A model generated the notes under the pieces. It was given only the letters and a program-made list of their open reading frames with translations, searched no databases and was not told where the DNA came from. From NCBI GenBank assembly GCA_017652715.1, contig JAGCAL010000009.1:1-7239 (forward strand): 7,239 nucleotides of DNA, in the 5' to 3' direction. Below, one piece after another: positions 1 to 5,374 of this stretch. The stretch comes from Candidatus Saccharimonadota bacterium. Its GTDB lineage: Bacteria; Patescibacteriota; Saccharimonadia; Saccharimonadales; Saccharimonadaceae. Each line of letters begins with the position of its first letter. Position 1 is the stretch's first letter. The position numbers and the translations under genes were made by a program.

Positions 1-1085
1 AGGCGTAGGTTCTCAATCATCCAGCATTTTCCGTCCTTTAGTTTAGCTACAGCATAAACATCATTATCACGTTGGTCGGTTAATGCGGTAACTTCGCCAG
101 TATTCATAGCAGAACAGCCTTGCCAACCTTGGAGATTGCCAGAAGTTGGAACCCAGACGGCATAAAGGGCGAGGCCTGGATTAGAACCAGTATATTGTCC
201 AGCAGTAAAGCTGATTGTTTCGTTAGGACCATAAATGTGGTAACCAGCATTAGCGCCAGTACCATTACCGTTTGCATCGTTCTGGTTTAGAACCCAATCG
301 TATTTATCGGACCAGCCAGCGAAGCCATAGCCCGTTCTTTGGAAGTTACTTGCCCAAAGGTTTGCGGTTGTAGCTGAACTCGTAATGCTCTGATCTCCCA
401 TAGAATCAGTAACTCCAGAAGCATTTGGATTATAGCAAATTTTACCAGAATTACATGCAACAGGCATGAGTGGCACCTCACTCGCTGGATGCACCATGGT
501 GTATTTTACTTTACCATTATAGGTACCGGCAGGTTGAGTACCGGAAATAAAGGCAGCATAAGTAGATTGAACACTAACACCACTATTACCAGAAGTAGCA
601 GTAGTAAGTGTAGCTACTTTAGTTTGAGTTGATGGAACGTTGTTATAGTTTGTATAACTAGCTGTAATGGTAGGACTGGTTTGTCCTGAGACTGACTGGA
701 GTTTCATAGCCCAGTTGGATGTACTTCCACTTGTTGCGGTTCCAGTTACTATGTCTTTTAATGGAGTTAATGCTCCGCCTATTGTAGCGAGTAGTTTAGT
801 GTTTCCTAGTTCTTGGTTAGAATAGCCTATAGCATATAGACTAAAGCCTTCTGAATCATTACATACAATATTAAATGTAGTAGTTCCAATATCGGTTCTA
901 TATGTATTATTATTGATTTCTGCAGAATGTGGAGTATCTATGACGTTTGATAGAGTACAGGCGGAGGGGACAATGACGGAGGCGTTAGCAGTTTCTGCTT
1001 TTACGTTAGAGTTCAATAAAAGAATACTGCTAGCTAGAGTTATACTAATAAGCCCCGCTGGCAAAATATATAGTCTACCAATCAT
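1..1085 (-). CDS. Secreted surface protein with InlB-type repeat and FISUMP-like domain (3' end beyond window)
   Basis: The reading frame is open from the ATG at 1085 to the left edge, giving 361 residues without the C-terminus. Residues 1-30 form a signal peptide: GRLY, a hydrophobic core at about 7-24, and a plausible cleavage after VKA (28-30). A beta-rich domain follows (about 31-200) with two cysteines, C43 and C75, set in PSAC and IVCND, which could form one disulfide. Residues about 210-312 resemble an InlB B-repeat (Listeria-Bacteroides repeat): ICYNPN, SMGDQSI, GYGFAGW and LALYAVW. From about 317 the line GNLQGWQGCSAM leads into VYAVAKLKDGKCWMIENLR, the style of the FISUMP (Fibrobacter succinogenes major paralogous) domain. 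The protein is probably exported and exposed, acting in adhesion or host contact; that role is inferred. The start is fixed by the signal peptide and by a -10 box 6 bases upstream. No Shine-Dalgarno sequence is seen. Codon third positions are more AT-rich than in recG. Confidence 0.87.
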   Translation of the reverse strand, partial: MIGRLYILPAGLISITLASSILLLNSNVKAETANASVIVPSACTLSNVIDTPHSAEINNNTYRTDIGTTTFNIVCNDSEGFSLYAIGYSNQELGNTKLLATIGGALTPLKDIVTGTATSGSTSNWAMKLQSVSGQTSPTITASYTNYNNVPSTQTKVATLTTATSGNSGVSVQSTYAAFISGTQPAGTYNGKVKYTMVHPASEVPLMPVACNSGKICYNPNASGVTDSMGDQSITSSATTANLWASNFQRTGYGFAGWSDKYDWVLNQNDANGNGTGANAGYHIYGPNETISFTAGQYTGSNPGLALYAVWVPTSGNLQGWQGCSAMNTGEVTALTDQRDNDVYAVAKLKDGKCWMIENLR

Positions 1086-1091
1086 AACCCC

Positions 1092-1121
1092 ATTATAGCA
1101 TAAACATTAAAACAACTACAA
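1092..1121 (-). promoter_or_regulatory. Promoter of the surface protein gene (extended -10, leaderless geometry)
   Basis: The minus strand reads TGCTATAAT (1100-1092), an extended -10 box. A weak -35 TTGTAG lies 18 bases upstream (1121-1116). With the last T of the -10 taken as -7, position +1 falls exactly on the A of the ATG at 1085, so the mRNA would have no leader. The promoter lies directly after the terminator of the tRNA gene. Confidence 0.65.
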
Positions 1122-1143
1122 CAAAAATATGCCCTACCGGCAT
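1122..1143 (-). terminator. Rho-independent terminator after tRNA-Leu
   Basis: On the minus strand ATGCC (1143-1139), a five-base loop and GGCAT (1133-1129) form a short hairpin followed by ATTTTTG. It starts 13 bases after the CCA end of the tRNA, as expected for a single-gene tRNA transcript. On the plus strand the same stem is followed by CTTTTTT, but no plus-strand gene ends here. Confidence 0.65.
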
Positions 1144-1155
1144 CTTTTTTATCAA

Positions 1156-1240
1156 TGGTGCCCGCGACTGGAGTCGAACCAGCAAGCCGATTGGCACATG
1201 CTCCTAAGGCATGCGTGTCTACCAATTCCACCACACGGGC
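1156..1240 (-). tRNA. tRNA-Leu (anticodon UAG)
   Basis: This 85-nt class II tRNA has its CCA end encoded. The acceptor stem is GCCCGTG paired with CGCGGGC (one U-G), followed by discriminator A and CCA. The D arm contains GTG/CAC and AATTGGTAGA. The anticodon stem CATGC/GCATG closes the loop CTTAGGA, placing anticodon TAG at 1206-1204; it would read CUN leucine codons. The long variable arm has a GCC/GGC stem with loop AATC, the hallmark of tRNA-Leu and tRNA-Ser. The T arm is GCTGG-TTCGACT-CCAGT. No intron or mismatch is seen. Confidence 0.97.
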
Positions 1241-1248
1241 ATAAAAAC

Positions 1249-1257
1249 ATTATAACA
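1249..1257 (-). promoter_or_regulatory. Extended -10 promoter of tRNA-Leu
   Basis: TGTTATAAT on the minus strand (1257-1249) is a full extended -10 box. No good -35 is visible at the right distance. Predicted +1 is the A at 1242, only 2 bases before the first base of the mature tRNA. The box begins right after the T tract of the terminator of the preceding gene. Confidence 0.65.
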
Positions 1258-1258
1258 C

Positions 1259-1290
1259 AAAAACGAGTCCCTGAATAGAGACTCGTTTTT
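1259..1290 (-). terminator. Rho-independent terminator of the IPSTG-signal protein gene
   Basis: The minus strand folds into a 13-bp hairpin: arm 1290-1278 (AAAAACGAGTCTC), loop TATTCA, arm 1271-1259 (GGGACTCGTTTTT), with one U-G pair. The final five T form the U tract. It lies 12 bases past the stop codon of the gene ending at 1303. The stem is nearly symmetric, so it could also stop plus-strand transcripts. Confidence 0.88.
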
Positions 1291-1302
1291 GATAAATTAA
1301 GC

Positions 1303-1758
1303 TTATCTTTTAGCTAACCGACGAGAACCTAAATAGGTAACAAGCGCGCCAGCAATCAAAGCAATCGGTAAAACTTCTTCCGGACCAGTACTTGGAATAT
1401 CGTTACTTGTAGTCGACACGGTCGCTGAGCTGTTAGACTTAGAAGTCGAGCTAGACGAAGTATCCGTAGACTTAGTCGAGATATTTACGGTACTAGAACT
1501 GCTACTGGAGCTACTGCTTGAACTATTCGTCGAGGTTTTGTTATCATTGCTATTTGTCGTCGTAGTTTTAGTCTTACCATCATCGCTAATTTCAACAGAA
1601 GTGTTAGTATCGGTATTAGAAGTAACCGACGGTTTCGACTTCTTCGTCGCGACTACAATAATCGCAACAATCAAAATTAGAATGAGAACGATGGCAGCTG
1701 TCGCTACCGCAATGATTTTTCGGCGTTCTTTTCGGTCCGCCTCCTCTTGATAATACAT
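1303..1758 (-). CDS. Ser/Thr-rich membrane protein with IPSTG sorting-type C-terminus
   Basis: The predicted protein has 151 residues. Residues 1-14 are charged and probably cytoplasmic; about 15-38 form one strong membrane segment of Ile, Val, Leu and Ala. A low-complexity Ser/Thr/Asn linker follows (about 41-119), including 11 consecutive serines (79-89) written with mixed AGT, TCA, AGC, TCC and TCT codons. The end has the order of a sortase signal: IPSTGP (121-126), a hydrophobic stretch (about 129-143) and a basic tail RRLAKR. IPSTG differs from canonical LPXTG at the first residue. It may be a wall-attached stalk or tether; I do not recognise a named family. The frame extends upstream to 1812, but that start lies in the -35 box. 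The ATG at 1758 has AAGGAG (1774-1769) 10 bases before it and follows the promoter, so it is preferred. Confidence 0.85.
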   Translation of the reverse strand: MYYQEEADRKERRKIIAVATAAIVLILILIVAIIVVATKKSKPSVTSNTDTNTSVEISDDGKTKTTTTNSNDNKTSTNSSSSSSSSSSSTVNISTKSTDTSSSSTSKSNSSATVSTTSNDIPSTGPEEVLPIALIAGALVTYLGSRRLAKR

Positions 1759-1768
1759 ATTAATAAAA

Positions 1769-1812
1769 CTCCTTATACCCCCAATTATATCACACTTAAG
1801 CCAAAAAGTCAA
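1769..1812 (-). promoter_or_regulatory. Consensus-like promoter and ribosome binding site of the IPSTG-signal protein gene
   Basis: TTGACT (1812-1807), a 17-base spacer and TATAAT (1789-1784) give a near-perfect sigma70-type promoter with +1 near 1777. AAGGAG at 1774-1769 is the Shine-Dalgarno sequence. The leader is only about 19 bases. The placement rules out translation from the upstream in-frame start at 1812. No terminator hairpin is visible between rsmD (ends 1841) and this promoter, so read-through from the upstream operon is also possible. Confidence 0.85.
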
Positions 1813-1840
1813 ACATTTTATCTATAGATTACGACCTCTG

Positions 1841-2365
1841 TTACTTCTGGTATATGGAGATACAGGCCCTAGCATACTTCTTTGTTTTTATAAGTTTCAA
1901 TTTTTCTAACCCTGATATATTCGCCGGGTGAGATAAAACCAATATTCCATCATCTTTCAAAAAACTAGTCAAATGTTCCACATCTTCAATCTTAAAGTCA
2001 TCATACGGCGGGTCAGCAATAATAACATCAAAAGTCTTATTAGTTCGAAACTTTCTAACATCCATAACATTAACTTCTTCAACCTCCGAAATATTCAAAC
2101 TCTGGGCATTCTTTACGATAACCCTTGCGATTTCTGGGTTTTTCTCTATAAAAGTGGCGCTCTTAGCTCCGCGCGACAAAGCTTCGAACCCTAAAGCCCC
2201 TGAACCGGCATAAGCATCTAAGGCCTCTGCCCCTGGTATCTTCTTGGAAATCATATTAAAAAGTGCCAATTTCTCCCTAGAACCCATAGGATGAGTCAAA
2301 GAAGACTTCGGCGACAAAATCCGTCGCCCCCGATATTCCCCAGATGTAATTCGTATATCGTCCAT
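1841..2365 (-). CDS. rsmD: 16S rRNA (guanine(966)-N(2))-methyltransferase RsmD
   Basis: RsmD uses S-adenosylmethionine to methylate N2 of G966 in 16S rRNA during small-subunit assembly. The 174-residue protein carries the N-terminal family signature RITSGEYRGRRI (5-16), the SAM-binding motif LDAYAGSGALGFEALSRGA (49-67), the acidic residue E74 in FIEKN, and the amino-methyltransferase motif ADPPY (117-121). It is shorter than E. coli RsmD (198 residues), and the usual TRPTTDRVRE-type segment reads THPMGSREK (24-32). Its ATG overlaps the recG stop by one base (TAATG) and has no Shine-Dalgarno sequence, so translation is probably coupled to recG. It is the last gene of the trmD-recG-rsmD operon. 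Confidence 0.93.
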   Translation of the reverse strand: MDDIRITSGEYRGRRILSPKSSLTHPMGSREKLALFNMISKKIPGAEALDAYAGSGALGFEALSRGAKSATFIEKNPEIARVIVKNAQSLNISEVEEVNVMDVRKFRTNKTFDVIIADPPYDDFKIEDVEHLTSFLKDDGILVLSHPANISGLEKLKLIKTKKYARACISIYQK

Positions 2366-4380
2366 TAGTTTAGAGTAGTTAACTGTTGGTATTTCGTAAT
2401 GCCCTGCATTAATTCAGTATATTTTAACATATTATTAGGATCCTGTAAAAAGCGCTCAACGTCGACTTGAACCCGATGAATCAGCTTCGTATCAGAGAGC
2501 GAAGCAATCCGAAGATCCAATGCGCCATGCTGCAAAGCCCCATAAATCTCCCCCGGCCCACGTAACTTTAAGTCCACCTCGGCAAGATGAAAACCGTCTG
2601 AAGACTTTTCGAGCTCCCGAAGTCGGCGCGAAGGCTGCATCTCCCCAGAAGTTAAAAGATAGCAAAAAGAAGCTACGCTGCCTCTTCCAACCCGACCCCT
2701 TAGCTGATGAATCTGAGCGAGACCATAACTCTCAGCATTCTCAATCACCATAAGACACGCATTCGGAACGTCTACTCCGACTTCTACGACCGTCGTGGAA
2801 ACCAAAATATCAATCTTTCCCCCCGAAAACCGCTTCATAATGTCATCCTTCTCGGCCTGCTTCATGCGTCCATGCAAAAACTCAATCCTCTGCTTCGGAA
2901 ATATCTGTTTCAATTTCGCCGCCCGCGTCTTTACCGAAACAGTTTCGGCACGAGAATTATCATCAATAGCCTTACAAACCCAATAAACCTGATTACGACG
3001 AATAACTACCTCAGAAATCTTCGGATATAGTCTCTCTTTCATCTCAATTTCCGGCAAAATCGTCGTTTTAATCGGCTGTCTCCCCCTAGGAAGTTGATTC
3101 AAAATAGAAACATCAAGATCACCAAACACCGTTAGCTGTAGAGATCGCGGTATCGGCGTGGCAGTCATAGCCAGAAGATGCGGAGCTAAACCTTGCGGAG
3201 ATTTTAATGCCAATTTCTGTCTCTGTTCAACCCCAAAACGATGTTGCTCGTCGATAATCACTAAACTAAGCCTAGAAAACTCCGTATCATCCGTCAAAAG
3301 AGCGTGTGTGCCAATCACTAAATTAATCTTACCGTTTTTTATATTTTCCTTCAGATTCACCTTATCTCGAGTCGCCCCAGTTAGAAGCGCCACGGTTATC
3401 TTAAACGGCTCTAAAAGGGTCTTTAAATTCTCATAATGTTGCGCAGCTAAAATCGCCGTTGGCGCAAGAAGCGCGACCTGACAACCAGAGAGGGTAGCAG
3501 AATAAGCCGCAAGCGCTGCCACCATGGTCTTGCCTGACCCGACATCGCCCTGAAGCAATCGGTTCATCGGCGTCTCTTTTTCCATATCTTGAAAAATCTC
3601 CCAGGCCGCCTTCTTTTGTGCCCCCGTCAACTCAAATGGTAAACTTCCCAAAAACTCCTTAACTGTCTCTAATCTAAACGTTATCGGCTCGGCCTTCAGT
3701 TTTTCATTCTCTCTTTTATTCAATTTCGCCGCCAAAATCAGCTCAAACAGCTCCTCATAAGCTAGATATCTTCGCGCCTCTTCGACAGATTCAGGAGAAC
3801 TTGGAAAATGAACTGAAAATAGTGATTTTTTGCGCTTCCCTGGCTCTACCGTTGGTAATAAATCGGGGATAAGAGCAAATTTATCACGCAAATTCCCAAC
3901 TAAACGCTTAAAATCGCGCGACTTCAACGCGCCGTGAGCCACATAAATAGGGTTTAAGCCACTTTTAGTATCGATATCGGATACTAGAGCCGCCGAAGGT
4001 GAGATAAGGCTATAACGGCCATTTTTGAGCTCATAATTACCGGTAAAATAATATTCCTTATCTGGAGCAAACTGCCTAACACGGTAACTCTGATTAAACC
4101 AAACGACCTTAATCGAGCCAGTTTTGTCACTAACTACCCCCTCTGTTATCGATAGATTGCGCTTTCGGGCCCTCCGAGTCGAAATTTCACTGATTTTCCC
4201 CTTTACTACTACCTTCCCGGGTCTAATTTCGGCAATCGAAATCGGACGTTCATAACTCTCATAATCTCGCGGCAAATTATAAAAAAAATCCCGCACCGTA
4301 CGAATACCACATTTCGACAAAATCTCGGCAGTCTTACTCCCAACCCCCTTTAATGTTTCGACATCATCAAAAAGATTCAT
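2365..4380 (-). CDS. recG: ATP-dependent DNA helicase RecG
   Basis: RecG is a superfamily 2 DNA translocase that reverses stalled replication forks and processes recombination intermediates. The product has 671 residues from the ATG at 4380 (E. coli RecG has 693). Visible in order: an N-terminal helical region with helix-hairpin-helix-like LKGVGSKTAEIL (9-20), the wedge OB-fold (about 55-135), Walker A GDVGSGKT (278-285), the DEQH box (377-380), TATPIPRS (406-413), motif V STTVVEVGVDVP (528-539), motif VI QLRGRVGRG (559-567), and the TRG-type region DGFHLAEVDLKLRGPGE (595-611). An in-frame ATG at 4407 would add nine residues and overlap trmD by 31 bases. I prefer 4380 because it forms an ATGA overlap with the trmD stop, typical of coupled genes, and because MNLFDDVETLKGVG fits family N-termini. 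Confidence 0.95.
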   Translation of the reverse strand: MNLFDDVETLKGVGSKTAEILSKCGIRTVRDFFYNLPRDYESYERPISIAEIRPGKVVVKGKISEISTRRARKRNLSITEGVVSDKTGSIKVVWFNQSYRVRQFAPDKEYYFTGNYELKNGRYSLISPSAALVSDIDTKSGLNPIYVAHGALKSRDFKRLVGNLRDKFALIPDLLPTVEPGKRKKSLFSVHFPSSPESVEEARRYLAYEELFELILAAKLNKRENEKLKAEPITFRLETVKEFLGSLPFELTGAQKKAAWEIFQDMEKETPMNRLLQGDVGSGKTMVAALAAYSATLSGCQVALLAPTAILAAQHYENLKTLLEPFKITVALLTGATRDKVNLKENIKNGKINLVIGTHALLTDDTEFSRLSLVIIDEQHRFGVEQRQKLALKSPQGLAPHLLAMTATPIPRSLQLTVFGDLDVSILNQLPRGRQPIKTTILPEIEMKERLYPKISEVVIRRNQVYWVCKAIDDNSRAETVSVKTRAAKLKQIFPKQRIEFLHGRMKQAEKDDIMKRFSGGKIDILVSTTVVEVGVDVPNACLMVIENAESYGLAQIHQLRGRVGRGSVASFCYLLTSGEMQPSRRLRELEKSSDGFHLAEVDLKLRGPGEIYGALQHGALDLRIASLSDTKLIHRVQVDVERFLQDPNNMLKYTELMQGITKYQQLTTLN

Positions 4381-5033
4381 GCTTTGCCCGAATGTTCTTC
4401 GCGCCACTTCGCAATCTCGCCATGATTACCAGATAACAGAATTTCCGGAACTTTCATACCTCGAAAATCCTCTGGTCTCGTATATTGAGGGTATTCTAAA
4501 TTATCTCCATCCGAAAAACTCTCAATCTCGGCCGACTTCTCGCCCCCGAGCACCCCAGGAATTAAGCGCACGACCGAATCGATAATTGCAAGCGCCGGCA
4601 ACTCTCCGCCTGTTAAAACATATTTTCCTAACGAAATCTTATAATCCACTATCGACAAAATTCGCTCGTCATACCCCTCGTAATGCGGACATAAAATTAT
4701 ATAATGTGAAGACGTCTCCCGTTCAGCAAACTCTCTAGCCATCTCTTGATTCCAGACTTCTCCAACAGGAGTAGGTAAAATAACTTTTGCCGACGCATCC
4801 TTCGCCTTAACCGATTCGATTGCTTTAAACACCGGTTCACACCTCAGTAACATTCCATCGCCTCCCCCATAAGGCGTATCATCTACAGATTTGTGCGGCC
4901 CTAGACCAAAATCACGCAAGTCGACAAAATCAAACTCGGCAAGTCCTTTTCTCGTCGCCTTTTCCATCATTGATGCCTTAAGATACGGCTCTATTGCTTC
5001 TCTAAACAATGTAATTATCGTAAACTTTATCAT
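4377..5033 (-). CDS. trmD: tRNA (guanine(37)-N(1))-methyltransferase TrmD
   Basis: TrmD methylates N1 of G37 next to the anticodon of tRNAs reading CUN, CCN and CGG, preventing +1 frameshifts; it is a SPOUT-fold homodimer. The 218-residue product shows YGGGDGM (55-61), the knot motif PHYEGYDER (116-124), YVLTGGELPALAIIDSVVR (138-156, with conserved R156), SFSDG with the catalytic-type D175, and YTRPEDFRG followed by LLSGNHGEIAKWRE (199-212). It stops soon after that motif, so it lacks roughly the last 30-40 residues of E. coli TrmD (255). A TTG at 5054 has a good AAAAAGG upstream and would add seven residues. I prefer the ATG at 5033 because MIKFTIITLF matches the family N-terminus. It is the first gene of the operon. 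rimM, rpsP and rplS, its usual neighbours, are absent. Confidence 0.94.
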   Translation of the reverse strand: MIKFTIITLFREAIEPYLKASMMEKATRKGLAEFDFVDLRDFGLGPHKSVDDTPYGGGDGMLLRCEPVFKAIESVKAKDASAKVILPTPVGEVWNQEMAREFAERETSSHYIILCPHYEGYDERILSIVDYKISLGKYVLTGGELPALAIIDSVVRLIPGVLGGEKSAEIESFSDGDNLEYPQYTRPEDFRGMKVPEILLSGNHGEIAKWREEHSGKA

Positions 5034-5075
5034 TTTTACTCTTACTCTAGTCAAAAATAACCTTTTTCAACCCTA

Positions 5076-5084
5076 ATTATACCA
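5076..5084 (-). promoter_or_regulatory. Extended -10 promoter of the trmD-recG-rsmD operon
   Basis: TGGTATAAT on the minus strand (5084-5076) is an extended -10 box. The expected -35 position (about 5104-5099) is TTTTTC, part of the T tract of the upstream terminator, so no true -35 exists. Predicted +1 is near 5069, giving a leader of about 36 bases. Confidence 0.6.
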
Positions 5085-5099
5085 TATAGCTTTGAAACG

Positions 5100-5121
5100 A
5101 AAAACGGTCTTTCGACCGTTT
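5100..5121 (-). terminator. GAAA-loop terminator at the end of the small RNA
   Basis: The minus strand has AAACGGTC (5121-5114), loop GAAA (5113-5110) and GACCGTTT (5109-5102), with T continuing to 5100. This 8-bp stem with a GNRA tetraloop and five-T tail is a classic intrinsic terminator. On the plus strand the stem is followed by CCCC, so it works only for minus-strand transcripts. It would end the RNA started at about 5240. Confidence 0.88.
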
Positions 5122-5180
5122 CCCCGCTGTTACGCGCCCACCCCCGGGGCACATTGGTTTGTTTTAATCCGCTGTTTATT

Positions 5181-5210
5181 TTAGTAAGTCTCCACACTCC
5201 ACTTTTTCAT
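5181..5210 (-). CDS. Possible nine-residue leader ORF inside the small RNA
   Basis: ATG at 5210 to TAA at 5183-5181 encodes MKKWSVETY. AGGGG lies 8 bases upstream and could act as a Shine-Dalgarno sequence, and the start codon sits in the loop of the first hairpin. Such a short ORF can easily arise by chance. It matters only because the leader arrangement would fit an attenuation peptide. Confidence 0.18.
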   Translation of the reverse strand: MKKWSVETY

Positions 5211-5246
5211 CAGTGGAACCCCTGTGAAGCGTACCAGCTTATGTTT

Positions 5247-5275
5247 ATAATAAACCATAAGCGCCCGCCTGTCAA
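5247..5275 (-). promoter_or_regulatory. Consensus promoter of the small RNA
   Basis: TTGACA (5275-5270), a 17-base GC-rich spacer and TATTAT (5252-5247) form a near-perfect sigma70-type promoter on the minus strand. Predicted +1 is the A at 5240. It is the main reason to regard the downstream stretch as a separate transcript. Confidence 0.85.
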
Positions 5276-5295
5276 TACTTTAAATTCTAAGAAAT

Positions 5296-5309
5296 TATGT
5301 TATAACATA
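5296..5309. repeat. Perfect 14-bp palindrome TATGTTATAACATA
   Basis: The sequence is its own reverse complement. It lies 20 bp upstream of the -35 of the small RNA and one base from the terminator stem of the next gene. It might be a regulator-binding site, but AT-rich palindromes of this length are not rare by chance. Confidence 0.4.
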
Positions 5310-5310
5310 T

Positions 5311-5338
5311 GAAAACACCGCCCGAAGGCGGTGTTTTC
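5311..5338 (-). terminator. UUCG-loop terminator of the beta-helix protein gene
   Basis: A perfect 12-bp stem is formed by GAAAACACCGCC (minus 5338-5327), loop TTCG (5326-5323) and GGCGGTGTTTTC (5322-5311). The UUCG loop closed by C-G is extra stable. It starts 36 bases after the stop codon at 5375. The T tract is partly inside the stem. Confidence 0.9.
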
Positions 5339-5374
5339 GTTGAAAGACTTATTTACCAATCGAAAAAGTACGGA

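Larger units (their letters stand above)
5100..5240 (-). ncRNA. Probable structured small RNA of about 141 nt, unassigned family
   Basis: This stretch has a consensus promoter and an intrinsic terminator but no sizeable gene between them. The RNA folds by eye as follows. GCUG (5238-5235) and UACG (5233-5230) pair with CAGC (5129-5126) and CGUA (5134-5131), with one G-A mismatch, closing the molecule. CUUCACA (5229-5223) pairs with UGUGGAG (5196-5190), and inside it CCACU (5216-5212) pairs with AGUGG (5203-5199), loop GAUGAAAA. GUGCCC (5152-5147) pairs with GGGCGC (5139-5134), loop CGGGGGU; its last base competes with the closing helix. An A-rich single-stranded stretch (about 5188-5154) joins the hairpins. 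AACAGCGG occurs twice (5176-5169 and 5131-5124). It shows none of the landmarks I know for SRP RNA, tmRNA or RNase P RNA. A leader of the trmD operon is the main alternative. Confidence 0.62.

Noticed and set aside
287..481. Minus-strand open frame of 64 codons in another phase
   Set aside because: It overlaps the surface protein frame, which is continuous for 361 codons and shows recognisable domains.
913..1098. Plus-strand open frame of 61 codons
   Set aside because: It is antisense to the signal peptide and N-terminal domain of the surface protein and has no promoter or ribosome binding site.
1820..1829. Palindrome ATCTATAGAT after rsmD as a terminator
   Set aside because: It is AT-rich, has no loop or T tract, and is too weak to act as an intrinsic terminator.
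2520..3436. Several plus-strand open frames across recG
   Set aside because: They are antisense shadows of a clear RecG helicase with all its motifs.
4377..4379. Recoding of UGA as glycine, as in some CPR lineages
   Set aside because: TGA ends trmD exactly where recG begins in an ATGA overlap, and no gene has an internal TGA.
5200..5216. CUGAUGA in the small RNA, as in a hammerhead ribozyme core
   Set aside because: No GAAA strand or flanking stems fit the hammerhead layout, and the bases are better used in the CCACU/AGUGG hairpin.
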